Part shown: piece by piece, positions 10,259 to 20,711 of the stretch
How the letters are laid out: the number at the start of each line of letters is the position of its first letter
How positions within the stretch are numbered: the first letter of the stretch is position 1
Assembly (NCBI RefSeq): GCF_963678635.1
Contig: NC_087068.1
Location: 3,040,001 to 3,104,000, forward strand
Source: Symsagittifera roscoffensis
Lineage: Eukaryota; Xenacoelomorpha; Acoela; Convolutidae
Direction of reading: 5' to 3'
Length of the DNA stretch: 64,000 bases
Translations under genes and position numbers: made by a program
Notes under the pieces: model-generated
Seen by the model: the letters and a program-made list of their open reading frames with translations, nothing else
Told to the model about the DNA's origin: nothing
The model's database searches: none

Positions 10259-11797
10259 TACAAGCCTAGAGATGATATGGATAAACGAAGGTCATGTGCA
10301 AATTGCCGATCAGCAGATCATCACGCGGATTGCACGACATACAAACAAGGCATGAAAAGTCTGGTATACGCGCCGGATGAAGAAGACATGAGCCAAACGG
10401 AGGAACGTGATTTTTATAGTGGATTGATAATCAAGATAGGCAAGATAGACGCAAGGTGCTTCTTCTGTAATCAAGAGGGCCATTTCAGAATGGAACGTCC
10501 GTTGTTTTTGGAAGCTGTGAAGAATCAAAATCATCCCAAACTCAAGTTAGCACTGGCTGCGGTACAGAATACGAGGAACAGACAAGCCGAAATCATTTTG
10601 AAGAACACGGAGGCAGCGAGTGGGGAATTATCGATGAAAACGGTGAAAGCTGTAACGCAAGTCAAAACTGTCATGAAGGCCGAGGCTTGGAATTCACTGG
10701 AGATAAACTATGAGAAAGCAGCTGCAGAAGCAATCAACAAAGTGAAGCAAGACTTGGCGACAAAAGAAATTGAGCAACGACTGAGGCAGGAGATAGAAAA
10801 GCCGAGATTGAATGAGACACTCTGCAGAACGAGCCCAGTGCCGGAAGCCACAGAGAGCGCAACAAATTGTGATTATTGCAACACTCTAAAAATGGTGACG
10901 GGAAACTCTTTTGGCATAACGAAAATTGGAGCGAGAATAATGTCGATAATCACATTGGGCGGTCAGGAAGTAACAAGAAACCTGAAAGAACCGAGCGATC
11001 AGACGATAATGCACATTGATGTGTACGCAGATTACTTGAGTGCATTAAGCCCGCAAACGACTTCTAGAGCCGTGAGGGCACTACTCACAAGAGGTAGCAG
11101 CAAATCAGTTCGCGTCGACAATAGGTACACGGAAGCATATGGTCCACATGAGCTAACGCTAAACATAGATGGAATAAACATCTGCACGAAGACCGTCACA
11201 AAATGTGATGAAGACCTAGCCGGACAAATCTACTTGGGTAGAGAAGAACTAAAAGTGAGATCGATTGGACACTGTGCCATGTTAGAAGAAGACGCGATGC
11301 ATATCGGGAAGGAAGCAGACATACCTGCACACGTACTAGACATAAGCGGAAAAAAGACTCAACTGCGTGGGTTTATGGACACAGGAGCAGTCTCGAGCGT
11401 CATACCAATCTAAACATGGAAGAGGATGGGCTTCGACAAAGACGACTTGATAGACTCGAGAATACGCCTGTCGGCAGCAATCGAAGGGGCGCTGCGGGTA
11501 CTAGGCAGAACACCATTAATAGCCCTAAACTTGGGGAAACGCAATTTGTGGATGAGCTTCCTCGTGGTGGAGAATCTAGATGAGTCGGACCAATTCATTT
11601 TAGGCAGAGACTTCATCAGGAATTTCGATGTAACAATTGATCTAAACAATGCGATGTTCAGGATTCGGAACCCGGAAAGGAAGTACGTAATTAAACCGGT
11701 AAATTTGATAATGGCGAATGAGAATAAAGCACCGGTATTCTTGAGTAGGAGGGTAAGGCTGAAAGCAAACGAAGCGGCAAAAAAAGCTTGCGGATGA
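10259..11797 (+). pseudogene. Gypsy 1 nucleocapsid and protease, copy 2
   Basis: This is the best-preserved copy. The frame 10277-11413 has an intact first zinc knuckle (CANCRSADHHADC, C-X2-C-X4-H-X3-C), a second knuckle lacking its last Cys (CFFCNQEGHFRMER), and the protease active site MDTGAVSS. It is cut by TAA right after the active site (11411-11413). The remaining protease half, including FILGRDFIRNFDV, continues at 11426-11797 in another frame. Confidence 0.87.
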
Positions 11798-11815
11798 AAA
11801 ATTATAATGAAGTAA

Positions 11816-12914
11816 GTGACAATAAACAAGTATATCCCAAATCCATATAGTCAAAGTGCTGCTTTTTTAGGAAGATTCTTCTCGATAACCAAAAGTGGCC
11901 TCTGCGTCAGTGTATTGTTGAATACTCTTGATATACCTATCACAATCCAGAGGGGGAAAAAATTGAGATACGCTCTTCCTCTGGAAACTCGATATGAAAT
12001 GACTAAAAATGTTAAAGAAAAGGAAGTTCTTGATTGCCCAAATCATAGGGATAAGATTTGTATCTCGAGAAGATTGAAGAAAATAAAATATTCATCAGGT
12101 CTTGTAAAATCGCTTAAGTCAGAGACATATGATGGACTTTCGAGCTGTTCGAATTTTCCGGAAAGACCAACACCAGAGGAATTAGAACTACTAGATCGGA
12201 ACGAGGACGTTTTTTCGAAACATATTGCAAACATTGGATTTTGTAACTTCGTTGAGCGCGAAATAGAGCTTGAGGAGTCGGCGGTACGACACAGGGAGGG
12301 GGCGAGGCGTATGACCCCTAACAAATTGGCTGCATGTAGAAAACAGATAGAAACCTTACTAGAGTATCATATGATAGAACCATCCAATTCACCATGGGCG
12401 TGTGGAGTAGTGATGGCTAAGAAGAAAGGCGACCAACTTAGGTTTTGTGACTTTCGAAAAATGAACTCCGTCACGGTGAAGTATGCCTATCCCATACCTA
12501 GGATTGATCAGAGCCTCTCGAAATTAGGGGATGCAAAACGTTTTTACAACTCTTGATTTAGGATCGGCTTTTTGGCAGGATCCACTGAGGAAGCAGGACA
12601 GGGACAAAACAGGGTTTGCCTGTGAGCTGGGGCTGTTTCAATGGAAAAGGATGCCCTTTGGCCTTTGCAAGGCCACGGCTACGTTTCAACGGTTGATGGC
12701 AGACGCATTGACAAGAGTAACGAAGAAATATGGCAAGCTGGTGATGTGCTACGTGGACGACGTGGTTATTGCGACACCTACTTTAGAGGACCACATCGTG
12801 CGACTAGATGAGGTGTTCGCTTGCATGAAAAATGCAGGTCTTAAATGCAAGCCATCTAAATGGAGATACTCAAGGACTCAATTAAATACCTGGGGAGGAT
12901 GGTGGATAAACATG
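11816..12914 (+). pseudogene. Gypsy 1 reverse transcriptase, copy 2
   Basis: The frame 11816-12556 covers the protease-RT linker and RT fingers up to the residues before the palm (SNSPWACGVVMAKKKGD, FCDFRKMNSV, YPIPRID). A shift near 12540 moves to the frame 12531-12932, which holds the palm with PFGLC and CYVDDVVIA. This copy retains the most continuous fingers domain of the three. It too ends by fusion to gag (12915). Confidence 0.88.
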
Positions 12915-13989
12915 GCATTGACACATGGGTAGAAGTCTTGAGACTACACTGGGAACAGGACAAGTTGAATGACGAAAGACAGGCCTGCAAAGCAATACTG
13001 AGCAATCTAGAGGGCACAGCGTTGAAATGCGTTGTAGCAGAAAAGGAAGAGGAAAATGGTGACGGGAAACTTTTTTGGCATAACGAAAATTGGAGCGAGA
13101 ATAACGTCGATAATCACAGTGGGCGGTCAGGAAGTAACAAGAAACCTGAGTGAACTGAGCGATCATACGATAATGCACATTGATGTGTACGCAGATCACT
13201 TCAGTGCAGTAAGCCCGCAAACAACTTCTAGAGCCGTGAGGGCACTACTCACAAGAGGTAGCAGCAAATCAATTCGCGTCGACAATAGGTACACGGAAGC
13301 AAACGGTCCACATGAGGTAACGCTAAACATAGATTGAATAAACATCTACACGAAGACCGTGACAAAAATGATAAAGACCTAGCCGGACAAATCTACGTGG
13401 GTAGAGAAGAACTAAAAGTGAGATCGATTGGACACTGTGCCATGTTAGAAGAAAACGCGATGCAAATCGGGACTTAAACAGACATATCTGCACACGTACT
13501 AGACATAAGCGGATAAAAGACTCAACTGCGTGGGTTTATGGACACAGGAGCAGTCTCGAGCGTCAAACCAATCGAAACATGGAAGAGGAAGGGCTTCGAC
13601 AAAGACGACTTGATAGACTCGAGAATACGGCTGTCGGCAGCAAACGAACACCAATAATAGCCCTAAACTTGGGGAAACGCAATTTGTGGATGAGCTTCCT
13701 CGTGGTGGAGAATCTAGATGAGTCGGACCAATTCATTTTAGGCAGAGACTTCATCAGGAGTTTCGATGTAACAATTGATCTAAACAATGCGATGTTCAGG
13801 ATTCGGAACCCGGAAAGGAAGTATGGAATTAAACCGGTAAATTTGATAATGGCGAATGAGAATAAAGCACCGGTATTCTTGAGTAGGAGGGTAAGGCTGA
13901 AAGCAAACGAAGCGGCAAAAGTAAGCTTGCGGATGAAAAATTATAATGAAGTAGGTGACAATATACAAGTATATCCCAAATCCATATAG
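12915..13989 (+). pseudogene. Gypsy 1 gag-protease, copy 3, internally deleted
   Basis: The gag segment starts at the junction and after about 135 bp jumps (near 13052) to sequence that in copy 2 lies about 1.04 kb downstream, removing the rest of the capsid and the zinc knuckles. The protease part keeps MDTGAVSS (about 13538-13561) but has stops before it and a deletion after it near 13648. The end of the protease segment is in the frame 13579-13989. Confidence 0.83.
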
Positions 13990-15121
13990 TCAAAGTGCTG
14001 CTTTTTTAGGAAGATTCTTCTCGATAACCAAAAATGGCCCCTGCGTCAGTGTATTGTTGAATACTCTTGATATACCTATCACAATCCAGAGGGGAGAGAA
14101 ATTGGGATGCGCTCTTCCTCTGGTTAAAGAAAAGGAAGTTAAAGAAAAGGAAGTTCTTGATTTCCCAAATCATAGGGATAAGATTTGTATCTCGAGAAGA
14201 TTGAAGAAAATAAAATATTCATCAGGTCTTGTAAAATCGCTTAAGTCAGAGACAGATGATGGACTTTCGAGCTGTTCGAATTTTCCGGAAATACCAACAC
14301 TAGAGGAATTAGAAGTGGATGAACCGGTTTTACCGGAGTAAGAGAACTTGAGGAGTAAGGTGACGGACGAACAGCTTGAAGCCATCAAGGACCTACTAGA
14401 TTGGAACGAGGACGTTTTTTCGAAACCTAAGGCAAACATTGGATTTTGTAACTTCGTTGAGCGCAAAATAGAGCTTGAGGAGTCGGCGGTACGACACAGG
14501 GAGGGGGCGAGGCGTATGACTCCTAACAAGTTGGCTGCATGTAGAAAATAGGTAGAAACCCTACTATAGTATGATATGATAGAACCATCCAATTCACCGT
14601 GGGCGTGTGGAGTAGTGATGGCTAAGAAGAAACGCGACCAACTAAGGTTTTGTGACTTTCGATAAATGAACTCCGTCACGGTGAAAGATGCTTATCCCAT
14701 ACCTAGGATTGATCAGAGCCTCTCGAATTTAGGGGATGCAAAACTTTTTTTTATAACTCTTGATTTAGGATCGGCTTTTTGGCAGGATCCACTGAGGAAG
14801 CAGGACAGGGACAAAACAGGGTTTGCCTGCTAGCTGGGGCTGTTTCAATGGGAAAGGATGCCCTTTGGCCTTTGCAATGCCACGACTACGTTTCAACGAT
14901 TGATGGCAGACGCATTGACAAGAGTAACGAAGAAATATGGCAACCTGGTGATGTGCTACGTGGACGACGTGGTTATAGCGACACCTACTTTAGAGGACCA
15001 CATCGAGCGACTAGTTGAAGTGTTCGCATGCATGAAAAAAGCAGGACTTAAATGCAAGCCATCTAAATGGAGATACTCAAGGACTCAATTAAATACCTGG
15101 GGAGGATGGTGGATAAACATG
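13990..15121 (+). pseudogene. Gypsy 1 reverse transcriptase, copy 3
   Basis: Linker to palm with several stops. About 70 bp at 14314-14392 (encoding around NLRSKVTDEQLEAIKDLL) are present here and missing from units 1 and 2, so units 1 and 2 share a deletion. The palm frame 14858-15148 contains CYVDDVVIA. This is the only RT copy followed by its natural continuation into the connection/RNase H region. Confidence 0.87.
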
Positions 15122-16134
15122 GCATCAGACCAGACCCAGACGCAGTAGAAGCGGTGCTAACTTGGAAATCACCAAAAATGGAGCATCAACTGATGAGCTT
15201 CTTGGGTTTTGCGAACTTTTACAGGGAATTCATTAGGGGCTATGCAAACAAAGTGTACCCAATGCAACAACTCATGAGGCACAAAGGCAAGAAACTTACG
15301 TGGAACAACACAGCAGACGAGTCATTCCAAAGGATGAAAGAGGAGTTGTGTGAAGCACCTGTGCTAGGTATGCCAACGGAAAAAGGAATGTATGTGCTGG
15401 ATACGGATGCGTCGGTGGTAGCGATCTCTGGCATACTCCATCAAGAGCAGGAGTGGAACCTGAAGACAGTATTGAGACCGATAGCATACGGGAGCAAAGT
15501 CTTGAGTGATACAGAGATGAAGTACGGGGCACCCAAAGCAGAAATGTTTGCGGTGGTCACCTTAGTAGAGAAATACAGGGCGTACCAAGGTAGCGAACCA
15601 TTCAAGTTACGGGTCGACAAAAGAGCTCTCAGCTGCCTGAAAACGTACTCAATGGATCAGAGCTACCGTGGGAGATAGATAGTTCGCTTGGATGGCTACA
15701 ATATGATCGTTGAGCACAGAACAAGGGACAATCATCAAAATGCCGATAGCTTGAGTAGGAAGACGCAACTCTACGAGAGAAAGGAGCAAAGGGAGGCGGC
15801 CAAGCCCGAAATCAAAGATGGCTTCTCTTTTACAAACAAAGAAACGTACGAAAGCCTTCCACTCACGAGGTGGCTTGACAAGTCAGGTCAAAAAATAGAG
15901 GATCATCCCGAACTACGAGAGGACCGTCCAGAGAGAAAAATTTTGAAGAGAAACCGAGGGATGTCAATGGAAGTAATGCTCAAGTCAAAAATAGTGAGGG
16001 AAACACTAAAGGCAAAATGCTTCGATCTCAATCAAGTAGAGACGGGAAGTGCGAAGATAGGCGAGGACTTGAGGGGACTACTTGAGAATCTAGCAGAAGA
16101 TAAACCCGTAGTCCGGAACAGTGATAAAGAATAA
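15067..16134 (+). pseudogene. Gypsy 1 RT thumb and RNase H
   Basis: The frame 15067-15678 runs through the RT thumb, the connection (FLGFANFYREFIRGYA, LTWNNTADESFQ) and RNase H with its first acidic residue in LDTDASVVAISGIL. It also has the region around YGSKVLSDTEMKYGAPKAEM, where Gypsy RNases H carry the next catalytic acids. A TAG at 15676-15678 splits it from 15688-16134, which starts with YNMIVEHRTRDNHQNADSLSR, the usual end of RNase H leading to the tether. This is the longest uninterrupted pol stretch in the element. Confidence 0.92.
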
Positions 16135-16739
16135 CCAGAAGTCTCAACACTGAGAAGAAATGAGGCAGCGTATGGCGACGACTCATTGAAAGAAAAGCAA
16201 CTTGATGACAAGGATGTCGTTTTGTCAGTAGTTGAGAAAATCCCGGAAGAGATATTCCGGGGAGCAGCCCACATCAGACGAAGATGCTGAAGAAGACAAA
16301 TTATCCGGGGAGTCCGATGAAAGGGGTGAAGACTCAGAGAAGAGTGGCAATGACCAAGATAGGCTTTGCATGATATTAGCAGAAGAGAAAACGAGGCACC
16401 AAGACAGGGAACTACAAGCTGACCCTTCCTCAGGAAGGTACAATCTGGATCAGCAGGAGGTGTACGGAGGTGAAGAACTTGAAAAAACTGCAGTATCAAG
16501 GAAACCGTTCAAGGAGCTATCGTGCACTTCAATTGGCAGAACAAAACCTGGTGCCAGATGATGACAGGAAGGTCTTGAGAAGGACAGTTTGCGTCAAGTT
16601 GAAAGATGACATCTACAGTCCCGGAGAAATGAATGGTCAGATGATGGCATTGAAGAAATACATGAAGGCGAGATACAGACTGTCAGATCCGATACGAGCC
16701 CAAAAGAATGACAAGATGACGATTAACCTCTCCAAATAG
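16135..16739 (+). pseudogene. Gypsy 1 tether between RNase H and integrase
   Basis: Acidic, low-complexity coding sequence in shifting frames (16232-16561, 16470-16739). The latter contains NRSRSYRALQLAEQNLV and LKDDIYSPGEMNGQMMALK, consistent with the pre-integrase region of this Gypsy family. Frameshifts around 16135 and 16230 and the stop at 16739 break it. Confidence 0.7.
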
Positions 16740-17160
16740 ATCCGGACAGGAGTCAAAGAGAAAGGGGATCTGGAGGAAGACAGTTACAAGAATTTGAGCC
16801 AGTTCTACAAGGAGAAAAAATTTACTCTATCACACAGCTGATGGCTTGGCGTGGTAGCCTGTAGAAGAAAAGATGAGGAGAAGATATCACACAAGTTTAA
16901 TCTCATCATACTACCACAGTTATACCAGACGGAGGTGTTTTTCAGATTGCACCACCAAATGGGACATCGGGAGATAGACAAGGTACAACAAAGATTATTA
17001 CACAGGTTTGATTGGCCAGGGTTAAGAAAAGCTGCGCGAGATGGGTGAACGCGTGCCTGGCGTGTTTACAAGTGAAAGACCCAGGAAGAATGAAGTTCCC
17101 ACTCAAGTCCGTAAAGAGCTCGGAGTTTAAAGAAGTTGTGCAGATAGACCATTAGAAGAT
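16740..17160 (+). pseudogene. Gypsy 1 integrase zinc-binding segment
   Basis: The segment at 16851-17048 has LPQLYQTEVFFRLHHQMGH and HRFDWPGLRKAA. After a shift near 17040 the sequence CLACLQVKD supplies the Cys pair, giving the H-H-C-C zinc-binding domain of retroviral-type integrases. The start of the catalytic core follows as far as VVQIDH (near 17150), the first catalytic Asp, with a TAG directly after. The remainder of the DDE core is not recognisable downstream. Confidence 0.8.
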
Positions 17161-17180
17161 CTGCATGACCGACTCGAGAT

Positions 17181-17838
17181 ATAATCAAAACAGTCCTTCC
17201 AGAAGGAAGACTTAGCCACTTGGTTTGGCGACATCACAGAGAAGGAAAAGAGTGAAGTACAGATAGTGGCTGAGTGTTACACGAACACTAATGTAAATAT
17301 AGCAACGGTGGTGGGGTTCTTCTCAAGGATGTGCAGCTTGCAGTCGCTGGAGATGCTGGAGTCCGAGCACCACTTAGTGACAGTGTTGAGCGTGGAGTCA
17401 TGGCCTGGGGCGTTGTAAATAGCCCAGAAGCACATCAGGGGGTGGAAGATAGGTCTTGAGGCGGAAATGGTGTTTCCCATGAGTGAAGCCTATAATTTTC
17501 CAGTGAACGCGAAGTCCCTAGTGGGATCGGTGATGGCCAACCTGTGTGGAAGCCACTGCCCATTACACATGGCAATGGTGGAGGTAACCAGCCAGAGGAT
17601 ACTAATCGACAAAGCCTTCTCGGTACCCAAGTGCGTACGCCTGACTCGAATGTCGCATCACTCGCACAGATTGTTGAGAAAGATCCTGGGAACTGTACCG
17701 GAGGAACAAAGAAATAACTGGAGTGAAATCTTGGGGGAAGAACTTTTGAGTCTGGAAGGTGAGAACACGAGTGATTTCGAGAGACATAACACGATCGGAA
17801 AACCGATGAACAGTACCCCAGCCCTGGAGGAGATCTGA
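17181..17838 (+). pseudogene. Unrecognised accessory coding region A after integrase remnant
   Basis: One frame is open for about 218 codons apart from a single TAA at 17416-17418: first part with DLATWFGDITEKEKSEVQ, second part with AEMVFPMSEAYNFPVNAK and PEEQRNNWSEILGEELL. I do not recognise it as integrase core, envelope or any host family. It sits where the integrase catalytic core should be. It may be a captured sequence, a highly diverged integrase or an element-specific ORF. Confidence 0.5.
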
Positions 17839-17849
17839 CACACGAAAAA

Positions 17850-18710
17850 TTGATGGAGCTAGAACCTCTGCTGGAAGCTTCGGGAGAACACAACCTCTGG
17901 AGTATCAACTTCACGCATGGTCATTGCCCATGCCACTGTCTGGCACAGACGGTGTGGTATCCGGAGCACAAAAACCTCTGCCCGATATGGGACGTGGAGG
18001 AAGTTCGGTCAATCGGGTTACCCGATCATCGACAGAAGGTCACCCTCCTGGCAGTGAGTTCAATGCTGGCGTTGCGGTGGATGGAGGAAAAGATGACGAA
18101 ATATTGGGAGTCGAAGGCACCGACAGCGGAATCGATACACTCTATTGATTACAGCAGGAGGCTAAAGTTGTTTCAGACTGCGTGCAAACTATTCGCTATA
18201 CCTATGGAGGTCAGGCACGTGTGGATCCGCATAAGATTTTTTCCATGTATTCGAGCGACATTGACGTCTTGGTTATACGCGGTGACGAAGGATCACACGA
18301 AGAAGCATCAGAAAGGAAATCGACAATTCCTGGCTGAGATAGGACCCGAAGCCTTCAATACACCCTTGCTGACCTATCGTAATGCAATCACTACGGGTTG
18401 GAAGAGAGTTGGTAGGATGTCTAAAGATAATAACAAGGCGAGGGAGTCAATATTGGAGGAGGACTTAGCGAAGAACGCGAGCTTGAGCTTGCATAACTCT
18501 TTTTGCTTGAACAGGGAATCTAAAAAGAAGGGTTTGCCGAACCAGGCGAAGCGATTGCAAGAGCAGAGGGAATGGATGCGATCGTTCGAACAATCAAAGG
18601 CTTGGGAAGAGATCGTGATCAGCTCCGACGATGAGGAAGCGCTGCTGAGGCAGATTTCAGTATCGAATACATCACGGCCTAGCACCTCAAGGGCGAAGAG
18701 CACGAAGTGA
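17850..18710 (+). pseudogene. Unrecognised accessory coding region B, with SUMO-interacting-like motif
   Basis: The plus strand is open for 286 codons, but in the first half (17924-18320) another frame also looks protein-like (DPHKIFSMYSSDIDVLVI). A shift near 18320 is therefore likely, with the true end in the frame finishing at 18710. The last 110 codons are lysine/glutamate-rich and contain EEIVISSDDEEALL, which fits the phospho-SIM pattern (hydrophobic core followed by Ser/Asp/Glu), then a Ser/Arg/Thr-rich tail. No family is recognised. A second copy of the last 147 codons lies at 20215-20654. Confidence 0.5.
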
Positions 18711-20027
18711 GCAGGATGCTCAGTGTCAAATTCTTGAGGCTTGAGAGGGAATTTTTCTGATTGGATAAGACAAAAATTTTTTTAATCATTAGCTTGCAAA
18801 GCGGAAACTTAGGCTGGAGGTGTGTGCAGATTTTGATTGCTGCTTAGCGATAATGTGACAATTTTGCTCGGTTGTGAATTTTGGGGTGTAGATAAAGTTA
18901 AATCTGCTAAAAACTTCTGTAAATGACCGCTGGCACTGTATCTTGAGCAACACTCAACAATCTGGGAGCTCACTGGCAGACGATGAAACGCGATGAGGAC
19001 ATCGATCTTGAGTCCGGTAGAATGTGCCAGCCGGTCATATTTGGAAGTTTGACCTTGAGCAACGCAAAAGACATAATTTTGGGGTGAAATGGAATTTTTC
19101 AAAGTTTCGAATTGAGTATGTCATGCTCAATTTTCTCGCGACAACTGAAATTATCAGAAAATAAGATCAGAAGAACCGAACTACAATCGCGGGGAAAGTA
19201 GTCGAAAAAACAGCGGGAGTAGTGCGAGAGTAAAGTTGTATCATTCTTAAGAGAAGACAGAGTGATCGTGAGTGAAGAAGAAAGCGAATCAGTATGGGAC
19301 CAGAGTAAACCTTCGGTGGAAAGATGGACAACGAAGTCTCCCTATGGTCCAGCCCCAAAACTCATTTATCGAGCTGAAACTTGTTCATTTAAAACTCCTC
19401 GAGTCAAACTTGATTATCAATCATTCTAGAGTTACTTATTAATTTACTTACTCAAATCTAGAGAGTGTGCCGCTATCTGAGTACCCAATTCAAATTTCTC
19501 GAGTGTGTTTTATATTGTTATGTTGAGGTAAGGAGAGTTTTAGGTTGATCCATCTGAAATGGAACAAAGGTTCACTGTCTAATAAAAAGTAATAATACGG
19601 ATTGTTCCGACCCTGTTTTTTACGGCGTTCGCGTGTTTTAGGTATTTTGAGACCTAAGTATGGGAAAGCGCTTATTTTGCAGAGTGGGGCGTATTTTGGT
19701 AGTGGCCTTTAAGCTGTAACAAAGGTTTTAGTCTCACGTCGCAAGTGAACCGAATTGGCTCCGACCGCTCGAGGTAGAAAAATACAAGAGATAGTGTCCC
19801 TGACTCTTGAGCCATTGGTTATAGGGCCTATTTTTCTTTAACGTCATATGTGATTTAAGTAGGCTAATGTTAGATAAAAAGACCTTCCACCTCCCACCTC
19901 TTACAAAAAAAAATTATGGTGTAACGAGTGGTTTTATAATTGCAAGTATGGAACCCAATGTGTTCGTCATAGCCTAAACCTTGAGAGAGTCAAATGTCAG
20001 AAAAATGAACATGATGATTTTTTTGGT
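18711..20027 (+). other. Gypsy 1 3' non-coding and LTR-like region
   Basis: No gene. It includes a polyadenylation-type AATAAA at 19581-19586 and ends at a BEL/Pao LTR start. Compared with the second copy it lacks about 122 bp after 18752, which includes the purine-rich tract and probable LTR start. The 3' boundary of the LTR cannot be set because no 5' LTR is available for comparison. Confidence 0.55.
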
Positions 20028-20214
20028 TGTTAGCAGGGCTAACTATGCGTCTGTTTTTATAATGGAGTCAATTCATTTGGAAATTTTTGTGTCAGTTTTT
20101 AGCAAAAATGTTACTTAAAATTAAGAAAACCCTTTAACCTTAGGATTTAAAACTTGAACTAAATTGACACTTGTTTCTTGTTTCGGTTTTTGCTTAAATT
20201 TGTTTATTGGCCGT

Positions 20215-20654
20215 GGTTATACGCGGTGACGAAGGATCACACGAAGAAGCATCAGAAAGGAAAACGACAATTCCTGGCTGAGATAGGACCCGAAGCCTTC
20301 AATACACCCTTGCTGACCTATCGTAATGCAATCACTACGGGTTGGAAGAGAGTTGGTAGGATGTCTAAAGATAATAACAAGGCGAGGGAGTCAATATTGG
20401 AGGATGACTTAGCGAAGAACGCGAGCTTGAGCTTGCATAACTCTTTTTGCTTGAACAGGGAATCTAAAAAGAAGGGTTTGCCGAACCAGGCGAAGCGATT
20501 GCAAGAGCAGAGGGAATGGATGCGATCGTACGAACAATCAAAGGCTTGGGAAGAGATCGTGATCAGCTCCGACGATGAGGAAGCGCTGCTGAGGCAGATT
20601 TCAGTATCGAATACATCACGGCCTAGCACCTCAAGGGCGAAGAGCACGAAGTGA
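20215..20654 (+). pseudogene. Accessory coding region B, second (partial) copy
   Basis: The last 147 codons of region B repeated with very few changes (Glu to Asp, Phe to Tyr), retaining EEIVISSDDEEALL and the same stop. The open frame begins upstream at 20178 inside BEL LTR sequence, which is a junction artefact. The near-identity shows a recent duplication and not selection. Confidence 0.8.
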
Positions 20655-20685
20655 GCAGGATGCTCAGTGTCAAATTCTTGAGGCT

Positions 20686-20711
20686 TGAGAGGGAAAGGAA
20701 AGGGGCTTGAG
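20686..20711 (+). promoter_or_regulatory. Probable polypurine tract and LTR start of Gypsy 1
   Basis: A purine-rich run (GAGAGGGAAAGGAAAGGGG) is followed within a few bases by TGTGAACGC at 20712, the TG start expected of an LTR. A polypurine tract primes plus-strand DNA synthesis and abuts the 3' LTR in this class. The equivalent site in the first copy (after 18745) is deleted. Confidence 0.5.

Larger units (their letters stand above)
6534..15121 (+). repeat. Three tandem gag-protease-RT units
   Basis: Units are 6534-9712 (3179 bp), 9713-12914 (3202 bp) and 12915-15121 (2207 bp). Each unit boundary joins the RT thumb (ending near DKHG) to gag (DTWVEV) at a shared GCAT; only after unit 3 does the RT run on into its normal downstream sequence. 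Unit 3 has an internal deletion of about 1.04 kb at 13052, joining gag to the pre-protease region. The units are a few per cent different, so this is not a simple copy error of identical DNA. LTRs are not part of the unit, which excludes ordinary LTR-LTR recombination. Confidence 0.93.
5486..20027 (+). mobile_element. Gypsy element 1, rearranged Ty3/Gypsy-type retrotransposon
   Basis: Plus-strand order is gag, nucleocapsid, aspartic protease, reverse transcriptase, RNase H, integrase zinc-binding segment, unknown accessory coding region and 3' non-coding/LTR-like DNA. This domain order (RT and RNase H before integrase) is that of Ty3/Gypsy elements. The gag-to-RT stretch occurs three times in tandem. 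No 5' LTR was found, and every coding segment has stops or frameshifts, so the copy is dead. The right end is placed where a BEL/Pao LTR fragment begins at 20028. Confidence 0.9.
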
